Below the pieces are notes generated by a model. It worked only from the letters and a program-made list of their open reading frames with translations, searched no databases and had not been told where the DNA came from. From NCBI GenBank assembly GCA_030550225.1, contig JAUQPV010000001.1, positions 1 to 54,771 on the forward strand: a stretch of 54,771 nt of DNA, in the 5' to 3' direction. Made by a program: the position numbers and the translations under genes. Below, one piece after another: positions 1 through 9,100 of the stretch (position 1 is its first letter; each line of letters opens with the position of its first letter). The DNA is from Acidobacteriota bacterium. Lineage in GTDB: Bacteria > Acidobacteriota > HRBIN11.

Positions 1-534
1 CGGGCCAAGCCCCTGACCCTGGCTTATGCCAAGGGCGTCGGCTGTACGCGGGCCGGCGTCATCGAGACGACCTTTGCCGAGGAGACGGAGACGGACCTCT
101 TTGGCGAGCAGGCCGTCCTATGTGGTGGCGTGACGGCCCTTATCCAGGCGGCCTTCGAGACCCTCATCGAGGCGGGCTACCAACCGGAGATCGCCTACTT
201 CGAGTGTCTCCACGAGCTGAAGCTCATCGTGGACCTCATGTACGAGGGCGGGATGTCCTACATGCGGTATTCGGTCTCCGACACGGCCGAATACGGCGAT
301 TACACGCGGGGACCGCGCGTGATCGACGACCATGTGCGACAGACCCTGCGGGAGATCCTCCGGGAGGTCCAGACGGGTGTCTTTGCGCGGGAGTGGATCC
401 TGGAGAACCAGGCCGGTCGGCCCGTCTTCGAGACCTTGCGACGCCGGCAGGCCCAGCACCCCATCGAGGAGGTCGGCCGGCGCCTGCGGGCCATGATGCC
501 CTGGCTGAAGGGCGGGCCGAGTCAGTCAAGGTAG
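1..534 (+). CDS. ilvC: Ketol-acid reductoisomerase, C-terminal part (5' truncated by window edge)
   Basis: This is the C-terminal portion of ketol-acid reductoisomerase, which converts acetolactate or acetohydroxybutyrate to the dihydroxy acid in valine, leucine and isoleucine synthesis using NADPH and Mg2+. The reading frame is open from base 1 and shows the knotted helical domain: ETDLFGEQAVLCGG, then CLHELKLIVDLMYEGG and the SDTAEYGDY segment, which carry the conserved acidic Mg2+ ligands and the substrate Ser/Glu region. It ends at TAG 532-534. The N-terminal Rossmann NADPH domain lies outside the window. leuA follows 62 bp later on the same strand, so an ilv-leu operon continuing from upstream is likely. 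Identification is firm; only the missing 5' end is uncertain. Confidence 0.96.
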   Translation, partial: RAKPLTLAYAKGVGCTRAGVIETTFAEETETDLFGEQAVLCGGVTALIQAAFETLIEAGYQPEIAYFECLHELKLIVDLMYEGGMSYMRYSVSDTAEYGDYTRGPRVIDDHVRQTLREILREVQTGVFAREWILENQAGRPVFETLRRRQAQHPIEEVGRRLRAMMPWLKGGPSQSR

Positions 535-596
535 AGCAAGCGACACCGACTGCCCATCTGCTGATTGTCAAATTGCCGAAAAGAGGAGGTCCTGCG

Positions 597-2300
597 ATGG
601 AAAGGGTCTGGATCTTGGACACGACGCTTCGCGACGGGGAACAATCCCCGGGCGTCGCCTTAAACGCCGATCAGAAGCTGGAGATCGCCCGCGCCTTGGC
701 GGCCCTGCGAGTCGACGCCATCGAGGCCGGATTCCCTGCCTCCTCCCCGGGCGACTTCCAAGCCGTCCACCGCATCGCCCGGGAGGTGCGGGGTTGCATC
801 ATCGCCGGGCTGGCGCGGGCGGTCCCGAAGGATGTGGATGCCTGCTGGGAGGCGCTTCGTCCCGCCGAGGCGCCCCGCATCCACATCTTCATCTCCAGCT
901 CCGACATCCATATTATGCACCAACTCGAGAAGAACCGGGAAGAGGTCCTGGAGATGGCGCGGGCGATGGTCGCCCGGGCCCGTCGGTACTGCCCGGACGT
1001 CGAGTTCTCCCCGATGGACGCCACCCGGTCGGACCGGCGATTCGTCTACCAGATGTTAGAGGCCGTGATTGACGCCGGGGCGACGGTCGTCAACATCCCC
1101 GACACGGTCGGCTATGCCATCCCTGAGGAGTTTGCCGACTTTATCCGGAGCATCCGGGAGAACGTGCGCAACATTGACCGGGTGACGATTTCCGTCCACT
1201 GTCACGACGACCTGGGCCTGGCCGTCGCCAACAGCTTGGCCGCCATCCGTGCCGGTGCCCGGCAGGTCGAGGGGTGCATCAACGGCATCGGTGAACGGGC
1301 CGGCAACGCGGCCCTCGAGGAAGTCATCATGGCCCTCCGCACGCGGCGGGACTTCTTCGGGGTCGAGGTCGGCGTCGACACGACCCAAATCTATCGGGTC
1401 AGCCAGCTCGTGTCCCAGCTCACGGGCATGCCTGTCCAGCCGAACAAGGCTATCGTGGGGGTCAATGCCTTTCGCCACCAGTCGGGCGTCCACCAACACG
1501 GCGTCGTCAAGCTCCGGGAGACTTACGAAATCATCGACCCCCGAGACATCGGCCTCCCCCGGGGCGGAATCATCGTCCTCAACAAGAATTCCGGCCGGGC
1601 TGGCTTGCAGGCCCGGCTCAAGGAGTTGGGCTACACGCTGAGTGAGGCAGAGATGGACCGGGTCTTCCAGGCCTTTAAAGAGTTGGCCGACCAGAAGGGC
1701 GAGGTCCACGATGCCGATTTGGTGGCCCTCATGACGGCCGAGCGGGCCCCGACCGGGGAGGCCTTCCAACTGGACCTCCTGCAGGTGTCCTGTGCCAACG
1801 GGACACCGACGGTCACGGTCCGGCTCGTCGGCCCGGAGGGGCGGGTCGTCGAGACGACCGTCACGGGGACGGCGCCCCTGGAGCCGTCCTACCGGACGAT
1901 GGGCGACCTGGTGGGTACGTCCCATCGCTTGGTCGAGTCCTACCAGGTCAAAACCGTCCCTGATCCGGCCGATGACTCGTGTTGCACCGTGACGGTCTGG
2001 ATCGACGTGAATGGCCATGGCTTCATCGGCCGCGGCACCGACCCGGACATCATCGTAGCCGCTTCCCGGGCCTTGAAGGATGCTCTCAACCAGTTCCTGA
2101 CGCGGGGGGTCCACCCAGCGGCCCACCGACCGAGTGAGGTCACGGTCCGCATCGACGCCGACGGTCGTCAGTTGGTCGGTCGGGCCCGCAGTACGGACGT
2201 CCTCGTGGCCTCGGCCCGGGCCTTGATGGACGCCCTTCACGGCGTCTTGGCGGCGAGCACGTCCGCCGAGGAAGCCGTTCCCGTCGTCTCCCGCCGATGA
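597..2300 (+). CDS. leuA: 2-isopropylmalate synthase with extended C-terminal regulatory domain
   Basis: This enzyme condenses acetyl-CoA with 2-oxoisovalerate, the first committed step of leucine synthesis. The ATG at 597 is preceded by a strong GAGGAGGT site (583-590). The protein is 567 residues. The TIM-barrel shows DTTLRDGEQSPG near the N terminus, the metal-binding HCHDD, and NGIGERAGNAALEE. A LeuA allosteric (dimer-type) domain follows from about residue 390. The protein is longer than the usual ~510-520 residues. The extra length is a second copy of the last regulatory module: residues ~462-505 (TVTVWIDVNGHGF...ASRALKDALNQFL) and ~514-552 (EVTVRIDADGRQL...ASARALMDALHGVL) are clearly related. 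The frame is open further upstream into ilvC, but that stretch is antisense-like noise. Pathway context (ilvC before, leuCD after) supports LeuA over homocitrate or citramalate synthase. Confidence 0.95.
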   Translation: MERVWILDTTLRDGEQSPGVALNADQKLEIARALAALRVDAIEAGFPASSPGDFQAVHRIAREVRGCIIAGLARAVPKDVDACWEALRPAEAPRIHIFISSSDIHIMHQLEKNREEVLEMARAMVARARRYCPDVEFSPMDATRSDRRFVYQMLEAVIDAGATVVNIPDTVGYAIPEEFADFIRSIRENVRNIDRVTISVHCHDDLGLAVANSLAAIRAGARQVEGCINGIGERAGNAALEEVIMALRTRRDFFGVEVGVDTTQIYRVSQLVSQLTGMPVQPNKAIVGVNAFRHQSGVHQHGVVKLRETYEIIDPRDIGLPRGGIIVLNKNSGRAGLQARLKELGYTLSEAEMDRVFQAFKELADQKGEVHDADLVALMTAERAPTGEAFQLDLLQVSCANGTPTVTVRLVGPEGRVVETTVTGTAPLEPSYRTMGDLVGTSHRLVESYQVKTVPDPADDSCCTVTVWIDVNGHGFIGRGTDPDIIVAASRALKDALNQFLTRGVHPAAHRPSEVTVRIDADGRQLVGRARSTDVLVASARALMDALHGVLAASTSAEEAVPVVSRR

Positions 2301-2344
2301 TGCCGGGGGCGTCCCCAACCCAGAGACGGCTCGAGGAGGACCCG

Positions 2345-3754
2345 ATGGCCCCGAAGACGCTCTTCGAGAAGGTCTGGGAGGCCCACGTCGTCGACGAAGC
2401 CGACGGCCGGGCCCTCCTGTATGTGGACCTCCACCTCGTCCATGAGGTGACCTCGCCCCAAGCCTTTGAAGGCCTCCGCCTGACCGGTCGCCGGGTCCGC
2501 CGCCCTGACCTGACGGTGGCGACAGTCGACCACAACGTGCCGACGGAGTCTCGGCCCAGCCCGATCCTCGACGCCATCGCCCGACGCCAGGTCGAGGCCC
2601 TACGGGAGAACTGCGAGATTTTTGGTGTCACCTACTTTGGAATCGAGTCGGACCGGCAGGGGATCGTCCACGTCATCGGTCCCGAGCTGGGCTTAACCCA
2701 GCCCGGCATGGTGATCGTGTGCGGCGACTCCCACACGTCGACCCACGGGGCCTTCGGGGCCTTGGCCTTCGGCATCGGGACCTCCGACGTCGAGCACGTC
2801 CTGGCGACCCAGTGCATCTGGATGAAGAAGCCCAAGACGATGGAGATTCGCGTCGAAGGCCAGCTCCCCCGGGGCGTCACGGCCAAGGACCTGATCCTGG
2901 GCATCATCGGCCGGATCGGTGTCGACGGCGCCGTCGGCCACGTCGTCGAGTACACGGGTTCGGCCATCCGGGCCCTCTCGATGGAGGGCCGGATGACCGT
3001 CTGCAACATGTCTATCGAAGCCGGTGCCCGGGCTGGGATGATCGCCCCTGATGCCACGACCTTCGCCTATCTGGAGAGTCGGCCCTTCGCCCCCCGGGGC
3101 CGGGAGTGGGAACGGGCCCTCGCCTACTGGCAGAGCCTGCCGACGGACCCCGGCGCTGCCTATAACAAGACCGTCGTCATCGACGCCGGCACGATGGAGC
3201 CTTACGTGACGTGGGGGACTCGACCCGACCAGGTCGCCCCCATCACGGGCCGGGTGCCCGACCCGGCCTCCTTGGCCCGACCCGAGGACCGGGCGGCCGC
3301 CGAGCGGGCCCTCCAGTATATGGGCTTGGAACCCGGGACGCCCATCCAGGAGATCTGGGTCGACCGAGTCTTCATCGGGTCGTGTACGAACGCCCGCATC
3401 GAAGACCTCCGGGCGGCCGCCGCCGTCGTACGGGGCCGACGGGTCCACCCCCGGGTCCGGGCGATGGTCGTGCCCGGCTCGACCCAAGTCAAGCGCCAGG
3501 CCGAGGCCGAGGGCCTCGACCGGATCTTCAAAGAGGCCGGCTTCGAGTGGCGAGAGTCGGGTTGCTCGATGTGTCTCGGGATGAATCCTGACATCTTGCG
3601 ACCCGGCGAGCGGTGCGCCTCGACGTCGAACCGGAACTTCGAAGGCCGACAGGGTCCTGGCGGACGGACCCACCTGGTCAGTCCCCTCATGGCGGCCGCC
3701 GCCGCCATCGCCGGCCGATTCGTGGACATCCGGACTTGGGATTGGGACGAGTAG
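2345..3754 (+). CDS. leuC: 3-isopropylmalate dehydratase large subunit
   Basis: LeuC is the [4Fe-4S] subunit of isopropylmalate isomerase, which converts 2-isopropylmalate to 3-isopropylmalate with LeuD. The ATG at 2345 follows GAGGAGGA (2333-2340); an in-frame upstream start at 2297 has no comparable site and overlaps the end of leuA. The product is 469 residues, normal for the family. It shows CGDSHTSTHGAFGALAFGIG, and cluster cysteines at residue 347 (IGSCTNARIEDL) and residues 407 and 410 (GCSMCLGMNPD). It sits in leuA-leuC-leuD order and is probably co-transcribed. The homologous archaeal/LysF-type homoaconitase cannot be excluded from sequence alone, but gene context favours leucine synthesis. 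Confidence 0.96.
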   Translation: MAPKTLFEKVWEAHVVDEADGRALLYVDLHLVHEVTSPQAFEGLRLTGRRVRRPDLTVATVDHNVPTESRPSPILDAIARRQVEALRENCEIFGVTYFGIESDRQGIVHVIGPELGLTQPGMVIVCGDSHTSTHGAFGALAFGIGTSDVEHVLATQCIWMKKPKTMEIRVEGQLPRGVTAKDLILGIIGRIGVDGAVGHVVEYTGSAIRALSMEGRMTVCNMSIEAGARAGMIAPDATTFAYLESRPFAPRGREWERALAYWQSLPTDPGAAYNKTVVIDAGTMEPYVTWGTRPDQVAPITGRVPDPASLARPEDRAAAERALQYMGLEPGTPIQEIWVDRVFIGSCTNARIEDLRAAAAVVRGRRVHPRVRAMVVPGSTQVKRQAEAEGLDRIFKEAGFEWRESGCSMCLGMNPDILRPGERCASTSNRNFEGRQGPGGRTHLVSPLMAAAAAIAGRFVDIRTWDWDE

Positions 3755-3770
3755 GTCCTGCGCTGCATTT

Positions 3771-3803
3771 TACCCGACACCCGGCACTTACCACCCGACA
3801 CCG
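3771..3803. repeat. Degenerate ACCCGACACC-type words between leuC and leuD
   Basis: Stuttered words (acccgacacccgg, ccacccgacaccgaa) belong to the family whose reverse complement reads GGTGTTGGGTGCTGGGTG. The same family recurs near 6100-6131, in the 37.1 kb and 43.1 kb elements, and at 50111-50200. Here it lies just upstream of the leuD ribosome binding site. Confidence 0.6.
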
Positions 3804-3823
3804 AAGTCGAGGAGGTCGTCCTG

Positions 3824-4447
3824 ATGGAACCCTTCCGACGCCATACCGGTATCGTCGTGCCCCTGGACCGGTCCCATGTCGACACGGACCAGATCATGCC
3901 CAAGCAGTTCTTGAAGCGCATCGAGCGGACCGGCTACGGGGAGTTCCTGTTCTTCCACTGGCGGTACCGACCCGACGGTCGACCCGACCCGACGTTTGAA
4001 CTCAACGGGCCTGCATATCAGGGCGCCACGATCCTGGCGACGGGCCGCAACTTCGGATGCGGCTCCTCCCGAGAGCACGCCGTATGGGGCCTGAAAGACT
4101 ACGGTTTCCGGGTCCTCATCGCTCCTTCGTTCGCCGACATCTTCTTCCACAACTGCATCCAGAACGGCCTCCTGCCGGCGGTCGTGACAGAAGAGGCCGC
4201 CCGGGCCATCATCGACCGGGCCCGGACCCAGCCCGGATGGCGACTTACGGTCGACTTAGAGCGTCAGATCCTCTCGGACGAGGCTGACCTGTACATCGAG
4301 TTCCATATCGACCCCCAGGCCCGGGAACGACTCCTGAACGGGTGGGACGACATCGACCTGACCCTCCTCCGGGAGGACCGCATCCGTGCCTACGAACGAC
4401 GACGACCCAAGTGGCTCCCCCGTGTCAGTCAGCCATCAGGAACATAG
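3824..4447 (+). CDS. leuD: 3-isopropylmalate dehydratase small subunit
   Basis: LeuD is the small, swivelling subunit that completes the isopropylmalate isomerase active site with LeuC. The 207-residue protein is typical in length. It shows VPLDRSHVDTDQIMPKQFL near the N terminus and the signature GRNFGCGSSREHAVWGLKDYGF, followed by IAPSFADIFFHNCIQNGLLP. The start has a GAGGAGG site (3810-3816) seven bases upstream. It lies 69 bp after leuC with only short degenerate repeats between, so one transcript is likely. The last ~15 residues run into the repeat-rich intergenic region and are poorly conserved-looking. Confidence 0.95.
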   Translation: MEPFRRHTGIVVPLDRSHVDTDQIMPKQFLKRIERTGYGEFLFFHWRYRPDGRPDPTFELNGPAYQGATILATGRNFGCGSSREHAVWGLKDYGFRVLIAPSFADIFFHNCIQNGLLPAVVTEEAARAIIDRARTQPGWRLTVDLERQILSDEADLYIEFHIDPQARERLLNGWDDIDLTLLREDRIRAYERRRPKWLPRVSQPSGT

Positions 4448-4480
4448 GCAGTCGGCGGTCGGAGGTGCGAGGCGCGGGAA

Positions 4481-4593
4481 GATTGCGAATTGCGAATTTC
4501 GGATGTCGAATTGGGGAACGGGGACGGGGAAAGCCCCGGCGTGCACCCTGGATTCCCGGCGCCTAAATCCGCGATCCGCAATTCGCATTCATC
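4481..4593. repeat. GCGAATTGCGAATT-type degenerate repeat pair
   Basis: The words gattgcgaattgcgaatttcgg (about 4481-4502) and, inverted, gcgatccgcaattcgcattc (about 4571-4590) face each other across ~70 bp. The same family occurs at 17055-17087 and 17241-17264. The intergenic stretch 4448-4828 otherwise holds only these and the hairpins that follow. Confidence 0.6.
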
Positions 4594-4620
4594 TTGCATA
4601 CCCGATGTGCATATTTTAAG

Positions 4621-4710
4621 ACGCCCGCATAACTGCGTGCGCTCGGTGTTTGTGACGCCGTCATGACCGGCGGCGTCAGGATAGAGGACGCCGGCATAAC
4701 TGCCGGCGTT
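4621..4710. repeat. Three consecutive short hairpins with GACGCC ends
   Basis: Three dyads stand in a row. The first is imperfect, ACGCCCGCA-taac-TGCGTGCGCT from 4621. The second is GACGCCG (4654-4660) with CGGCGTC (4671-4677). The third is GACGCCGGCA (4687-4696), loop TAAC, TGCCGGCGTT (4701-4710). The first and third share the loop TAAC. Related hairpins lie at 17153-17176 and about 43311-43380. Confidence 0.65.
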
Positions 4711-4828
4711 CGGAAATACATTGCATGGATAGGTCGTGACCAAAACGCGCACGTCGGGTCTGCATCGTGTATCCCGACTCATGGCCCTGCCTCGTGCATC
4801 CTATAAGCTCATGCCGGGAGGGCTCACG

Positions 4829-5650
4829 ATGTTCCAAGACAAGCGCATCGCCGTCATCGGCGTCGGCAAGATCGGCGGTGCCCTTATCGCCGGCCTCCTC
4901 CAGAGCGGCATGGTCCGGCGGGAGGCCATCGCCGGGAGTACGGGCCATGCGGAGACGGCCCGTCGAGCGGCCCAGACTTACGAGATCCCTGTCCTGACCG
5001 ACAACCGGGCCCTCGTTCGGGACCGAGACATCATCATCCTGGCCGTCAAACCCCAGACCATTCGAAAAGTCGTCGCCGAGGTCCGGGACCTGATCACGCC
5101 GGACCGGTTGGTCGTCACCCTGGCGGCCGCCACGCCGACGGCCCGAATCGAAGAGGTCTTGGAACGGCCTGTTCCGGTCGTGCGAGCGATGCCCAACATG
5201 CCCTGCCTCATACAGAAGGGGATGACCGTCCTGTGCCCGGGCCGTTATGCGCAAGAGACCCACGTCCAGATGGCCTACGCCCTCTTTCAGCCCCTGGGCC
5301 GGGTCGAGGTCATCGACCACGAAGACCTGATGGACGCCGTGACGGCCCTCTCGGGAAGCGGGCCGGCGTATGCCTACATCATCATCGAGTCGCTGGCCGA
5401 GGGCGGCGTCAAAGTCGGCCTCCCTCGAGACCTGGCGACGACCCTGGCGGCCCAGTCTCTCCTGGGCGCGGCGGCCATGGTCCTGGAAACCCGGGAGCAC
5501 CCGGCCCGCCTGAAAGACGAGGTGACGACCCCGGCCGGCGTGACCATCGACGGCATCATGGAACTCGAAGACGGTGGCCTTCGCGTGACCCTCATCAAGG
5601 CCGTCGACCGGGCGACCCGGAAGTCCAAGGAGCTGTCCCGCGTCCATTGA
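4829..5650 (+). CDS. proC: Pyrroline-5-carboxylate reductase
   Basis: ProC reduces 1-pyrroline-5-carboxylate to proline with NAD(P)H, the last step of proline synthesis. The 273-residue protein starts with the Rossmann motif KRIAVIGVGKIGGALIAGL. It contains MPNMPCLIQKG in the middle and the C-terminal dimerisation signature ALSGSGPAYAYIIIESLAEGG...VTTPAGVTIDGIMELEDGGLR, with AGVT-type substrate-binding residues. The ATG at 4829 is chosen because the Rossmann strand begins six residues later; an in-frame ATG at 4811 is possible but leaves the GGGAGGG site inside the coding sequence. The gene stands alone between two repeat-rich intergenic regions and probably has its own promoter. Confidence 0.94.
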   Translation: MFQDKRIAVIGVGKIGGALIAGLLQSGMVRREAIAGSTGHAETARRAAQTYEIPVLTDNRALVRDRDIIILAVKPQTIRKVVAEVRDLITPDRLVVTLAAATPTARIEEVLERPVPVVRAMPNMPCLIQKGMTVLCPGRYAQETHVQMAYALFQPLGRVEVIDHEDLMDAVTALSGSGPAYAYIIIESLAEGGVKVGLPRDLATTLAAQSLLGAAAMVLETREHPARLKDEVTTPAGVTIDGIMELEDGGLRVTLIKAVDRATRKSKELSRVH

Positions 5651-6166
5651 GTAGGGCACAAGGCCAATACCCGGATGCTATGCTCTGTGCGCTATGCCCT
5701 TTGCGCTTTGCTCTTTGCCTTCTTCATCTCTCCCCTCAAACCGGGGATGGGTTCGGGGCGCCCACTCTTGACAGGCGCGGGGTGAAAACTTATTTTTGAG
5801 GCGGTACCCGATATCCCCCTGAAGGGAGGCCAAGCATGGAATCTGCAGACCGTCGTCGGGTCCATGGCTTCTCTGGATTTGCTTCCTCTTCGATTTTCCC
5901 CCTCTCGCCGTCCCCGCGAGTTTGGGTCCTGCGTCTGGTCCTGCATAGGCCGGCCCGGGCCGTCCGGTAAGCCGGCACTTCATCGCCGCACGCGTCCCTG
6001 CGGACTCCTTTGGCAGGTCTGATCGCCTCGGAATTTTTAAATTTTAATTCTTTATTAGTGCATTTATTTTATAAAACTTGGAAAAGGCACGACCCAGCCA
6101 TCCAACACCTAAGGCCCAACACCGAACTCTACCCGCCCCGCTCCACGACTTCGGGAGGTACAGGTG
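5651..6166. other. Intergenic region upstream of gltB: repeat words, AT-rich promoter block
   Basis: About 515 bp carry no recognised gene family. At 5674-5722 there are stuttered words of the type tgcgctatgccctttgcgc. At 6031-6083 the GC-rich sequence gives way to a sharply AT-rich block containing TATAAA (6070-6075), the likely gltB promoter or UP region. At 6100-6131 words of the ccaacaccgaac family recur. A small open frame (5836-5970) is listed separately. Confidence 0.5.
5836..5970 (+). CDS. Possible small ORF (44 aa) upstream of gltB
   Basis: An ATG at 5836 is preceded by AAGGGAGG (5822-5829) at normal spacing, and the frame runs 44 codons to TAA 5968-5970. The peptide begins MESADRRRVHGF and ends Arg-rich. 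No family is recognised. It could be a leader peptide for gltB or a chance ORF in GC-rich DNA; the good ribosome binding site is the only support. Confidence 0.25.
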   Translation: MESADRRRVHGFSGFASSSIFPLSPSPRVWVLRLVLHRPARAVR

Positions 6167-9100
6167 ATGGGGACGCCGGTTCGACGCCCAACTCCCTTGT
6201 ACGATCCCCGGCGTGAGCAAGACGCCTGCGGTGTCGGTTTTGTCGTTCGACTGGACGGTCAGAAGACCCACGAGGTCGTCCGGACGGCTATCGAGGCTGT
6301 CGTCCGCTTGAGTCATCGGGGTGCCCTCGACGCCGACGCCCGGACGGGTGACGGCGCCGGTATCCTGGTCCGTCTACCCCGACCCTTCTTCGCCCGGGAA
6401 GCGGTCCGTTTAGGTCTCCATATCTCATCTCTCCATCAGCTCGCCGTGGCGATGGTCTTCTTACCGTCGGACCCGGCGGCGGCCGCCGAGGCCCGGCGGG
6501 TCTTCATGCGCGCCTTCGCCGACCGACAACTTCAAGTCTTAGGCTGGCGCCCTGTCCCCGTCTGCCCCGACGTCCTGGGCGACCGGGCCCGCCGGGACTG
6601 TCCGACGATCGAACAGGCCCTAATCGTCCCGGCGACGGACCTCACGGGCGTGGACTACGAGCGACGTCTGTACTTAGCCCGGAAGACGGCCGAAGCCCGC
6701 TGGCGGGCCGGATCCATCGATGGGGCCTACGTCGTCTCATGCTCCCACCGGACGCTGGTCTACAAGGGCTTGCTGGCCGCCAAGCAGTTGGCGGCCTTCT
6801 ACCCGGACCTGTCCGACCCGGACTTCGCTTCGGACTTTGCGATCTTCCATCAGCGCTATAGCACGAACACCCTTCCGAGCTGGCCCCTGGCCCAGCCCTT
6901 CCGATTTCTCGCCCACAACGGTGAGATCAATACGTTGACCGGAAACGTCCTCTGGATGCAGGCGCGGGAGGCGGACCTGGCGGCCTCCGTGTGGGGCCCG
7001 GACGGGGACGTCCTCCGGCCTGTCGTCGTGCCGGGCGGAAGCGATTCGGCGATGCTGGACAACGTCCTCGAGCTCCTGGTCCTCTCGGGACGGAATGTCC
7101 TGCACGCGGTTCGACTCCTGATCCCCGAGGCGTGGGAGCACCGGCGGGACCTGCCGCCTGAGTGGCGGGCCTTCTACGATTTTCATGCCGGCGTCATGGA
7201 ACCTTGGGACGGGCCGGCCGCCATCGCCTTTACGGACGGACGCTACGTGGGCGCTCTCTTGGATCGGAACGGCCTACGGCCCCTGCGGTATCAGGTCCTG
7301 CGGGACGGCTGGCTCATCGCCGCCTCCGAGGCCGGCGTCATCGATGGGCCGCCCGAGCGGATCCTCCACCGAGGCCGCCTGGGCCCCGGCGACATCATCG
7401 CCGTCGATACGGCGACGGGAACCCTCTTGCAGAAGACCGAGATCATGGACCGGCTCACGGCGGCGCGGCCTTACGCGCATTGGGTCCGGCGGCGCTTCCG
7501 CTTTCAGCCGGGCCGGCCTCCCCAGACCTTCGGCCCGGTGCCCGAGCCCTTGACCCGGTGGCAACGGGCCTTCGGGTGGACCCACGAAGACGTCCGGATG
7601 GTCGTCCAGGCCATGGCCGAGCAGGGGCAGGACTTAGTCTGGTCGATGGGCGACGACACGCCCCTGGCGGTCCTGTCGAGTCGCCGCCGGCCCCTGACGT
7701 TCTACTTCAAGCAACGCTTTGCCCAGGTCACGAATCCGCCCATCGACCCCCTACGGGAAACGCTCGTCATGTCCCTGGACGTCTACCTGGGTCCCCGACC
7801 GAACTTCCTCGAGGAGTCCCTCGACCACGTCCGGGCCGTCCACCTGACGAGTCCCATCTTATCCGAGGCCGACCTGGCGGCCTTGCTCCAGTCGGCGCCC
7901 CTGCGCTACCGGACCCTGGGATGTTACTTCCCGGCCGACGACCCGGCGCGTCTGGCCCCGGCCCTGGAGGCTCTCCTTCAGGAAGCCGAAAAGGCCGTCG
8001 ACGACGGCGCCGAGCTACTCGTCTTGACCGACCGATGCATCGGACCCGACCGGGCGCCGATCCCCATGCTCCTGGCTGTCTCGGCCGTGCACCACCATCT
8101 CATCCGGCGGGGCAAGCGGCTTCAGACCGACATCGTCGTCGAGACGGGGGCTGTGTGGGACATCCACCATGCGGCCCTCCTGATTGGCTTTGGGGCCAGT
8201 GCCGTCTGTCCCTACCTGCTGTTTGCGACGGCCCGTCACCTGGCGACCCACGAACGGAACCTGGGCGGGCTTTCACCGGAAGAAGCCGTCGAGCGTTGTC
8301 GTCGGGCCTTGGAGAAGGGCCTCCTCAAGATCATGGCCAAGATGGGGATCTCGGCTCTCCGGTCCTATCGGGGCGCGCAGGTCTTTGAGATCCTGGGCCT
8401 TGCCCACGAGGTCGTCGAGCGCTACTTTCCCCACACGCCGGCCCGCCTGGGCGGCGTTAGCCTGACGGACATCGCCGAGGACGTCTTGGCGTGGCACCGG
8501 GCGGCTTTTCAGGCATCGGCCGCGTCGGACCGGCTCCCCGACATCGGCTACATCCGGTACCGGGGTGACGGGGAGTTCCACGCCTTCCATCCCGAGATGG
8601 TGCGGGCCCTCCATCGGGCCGTCGAGACGGGCGATTGGGAAGACTACGAGCGCTACCTGGAGGTCCTCCGCAAGGCCCCGCCCCATACCCTACGGGACCT
8701 CCTGGAGGTCGTCTCCGACCGGCCGCCGGTCCCCCTCGAGGAGGTCGAGCCGGCCGAGGACATTATCCGTCGGCACTTCGTCGTTTCGGGCATGTCTCTG
8801 GGTGCCCTCTCGTGGGCGGCCCACCGGACCTTGGCCATCGCCATGAACCGACTGGGAGCCCGGAGCAATTGCGGGGAGGGCGGCGAAGACCCGGCTTGGT
8901 ACCGGCCTCAAGCGGGCGGTGACCGGGCCGACCATCGAGTCAAGCAGGTCGCCTCGGGCCGCTTTGGCGTGACGACCGAGTACCTTGTTCGGGCCGACGA
9001 GCTCGAGATCAAGATCGCCCAGGGGTCCAAGCCAGGCGAGGGCGGCCAACTTCCGGGCCTCAAGGTCAGCGCCTTCATCGCCCGTATCCGGCATACCGTC

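Noticed and set aside
120..596. Open 159-codon extension ahead of leuA
   Set aside because: It overlaps ilvC in another frame, is low-complexity Arg/Gly/Pro, and the strong GAGGAGGT site with a canonical LeuA start is at 597.
5678..5983. 101-codon open frame on the minus strand before gltB
   Set aside because: It crosses stuttered repeat words and the AT-rich promoter edge and resembles no protein.
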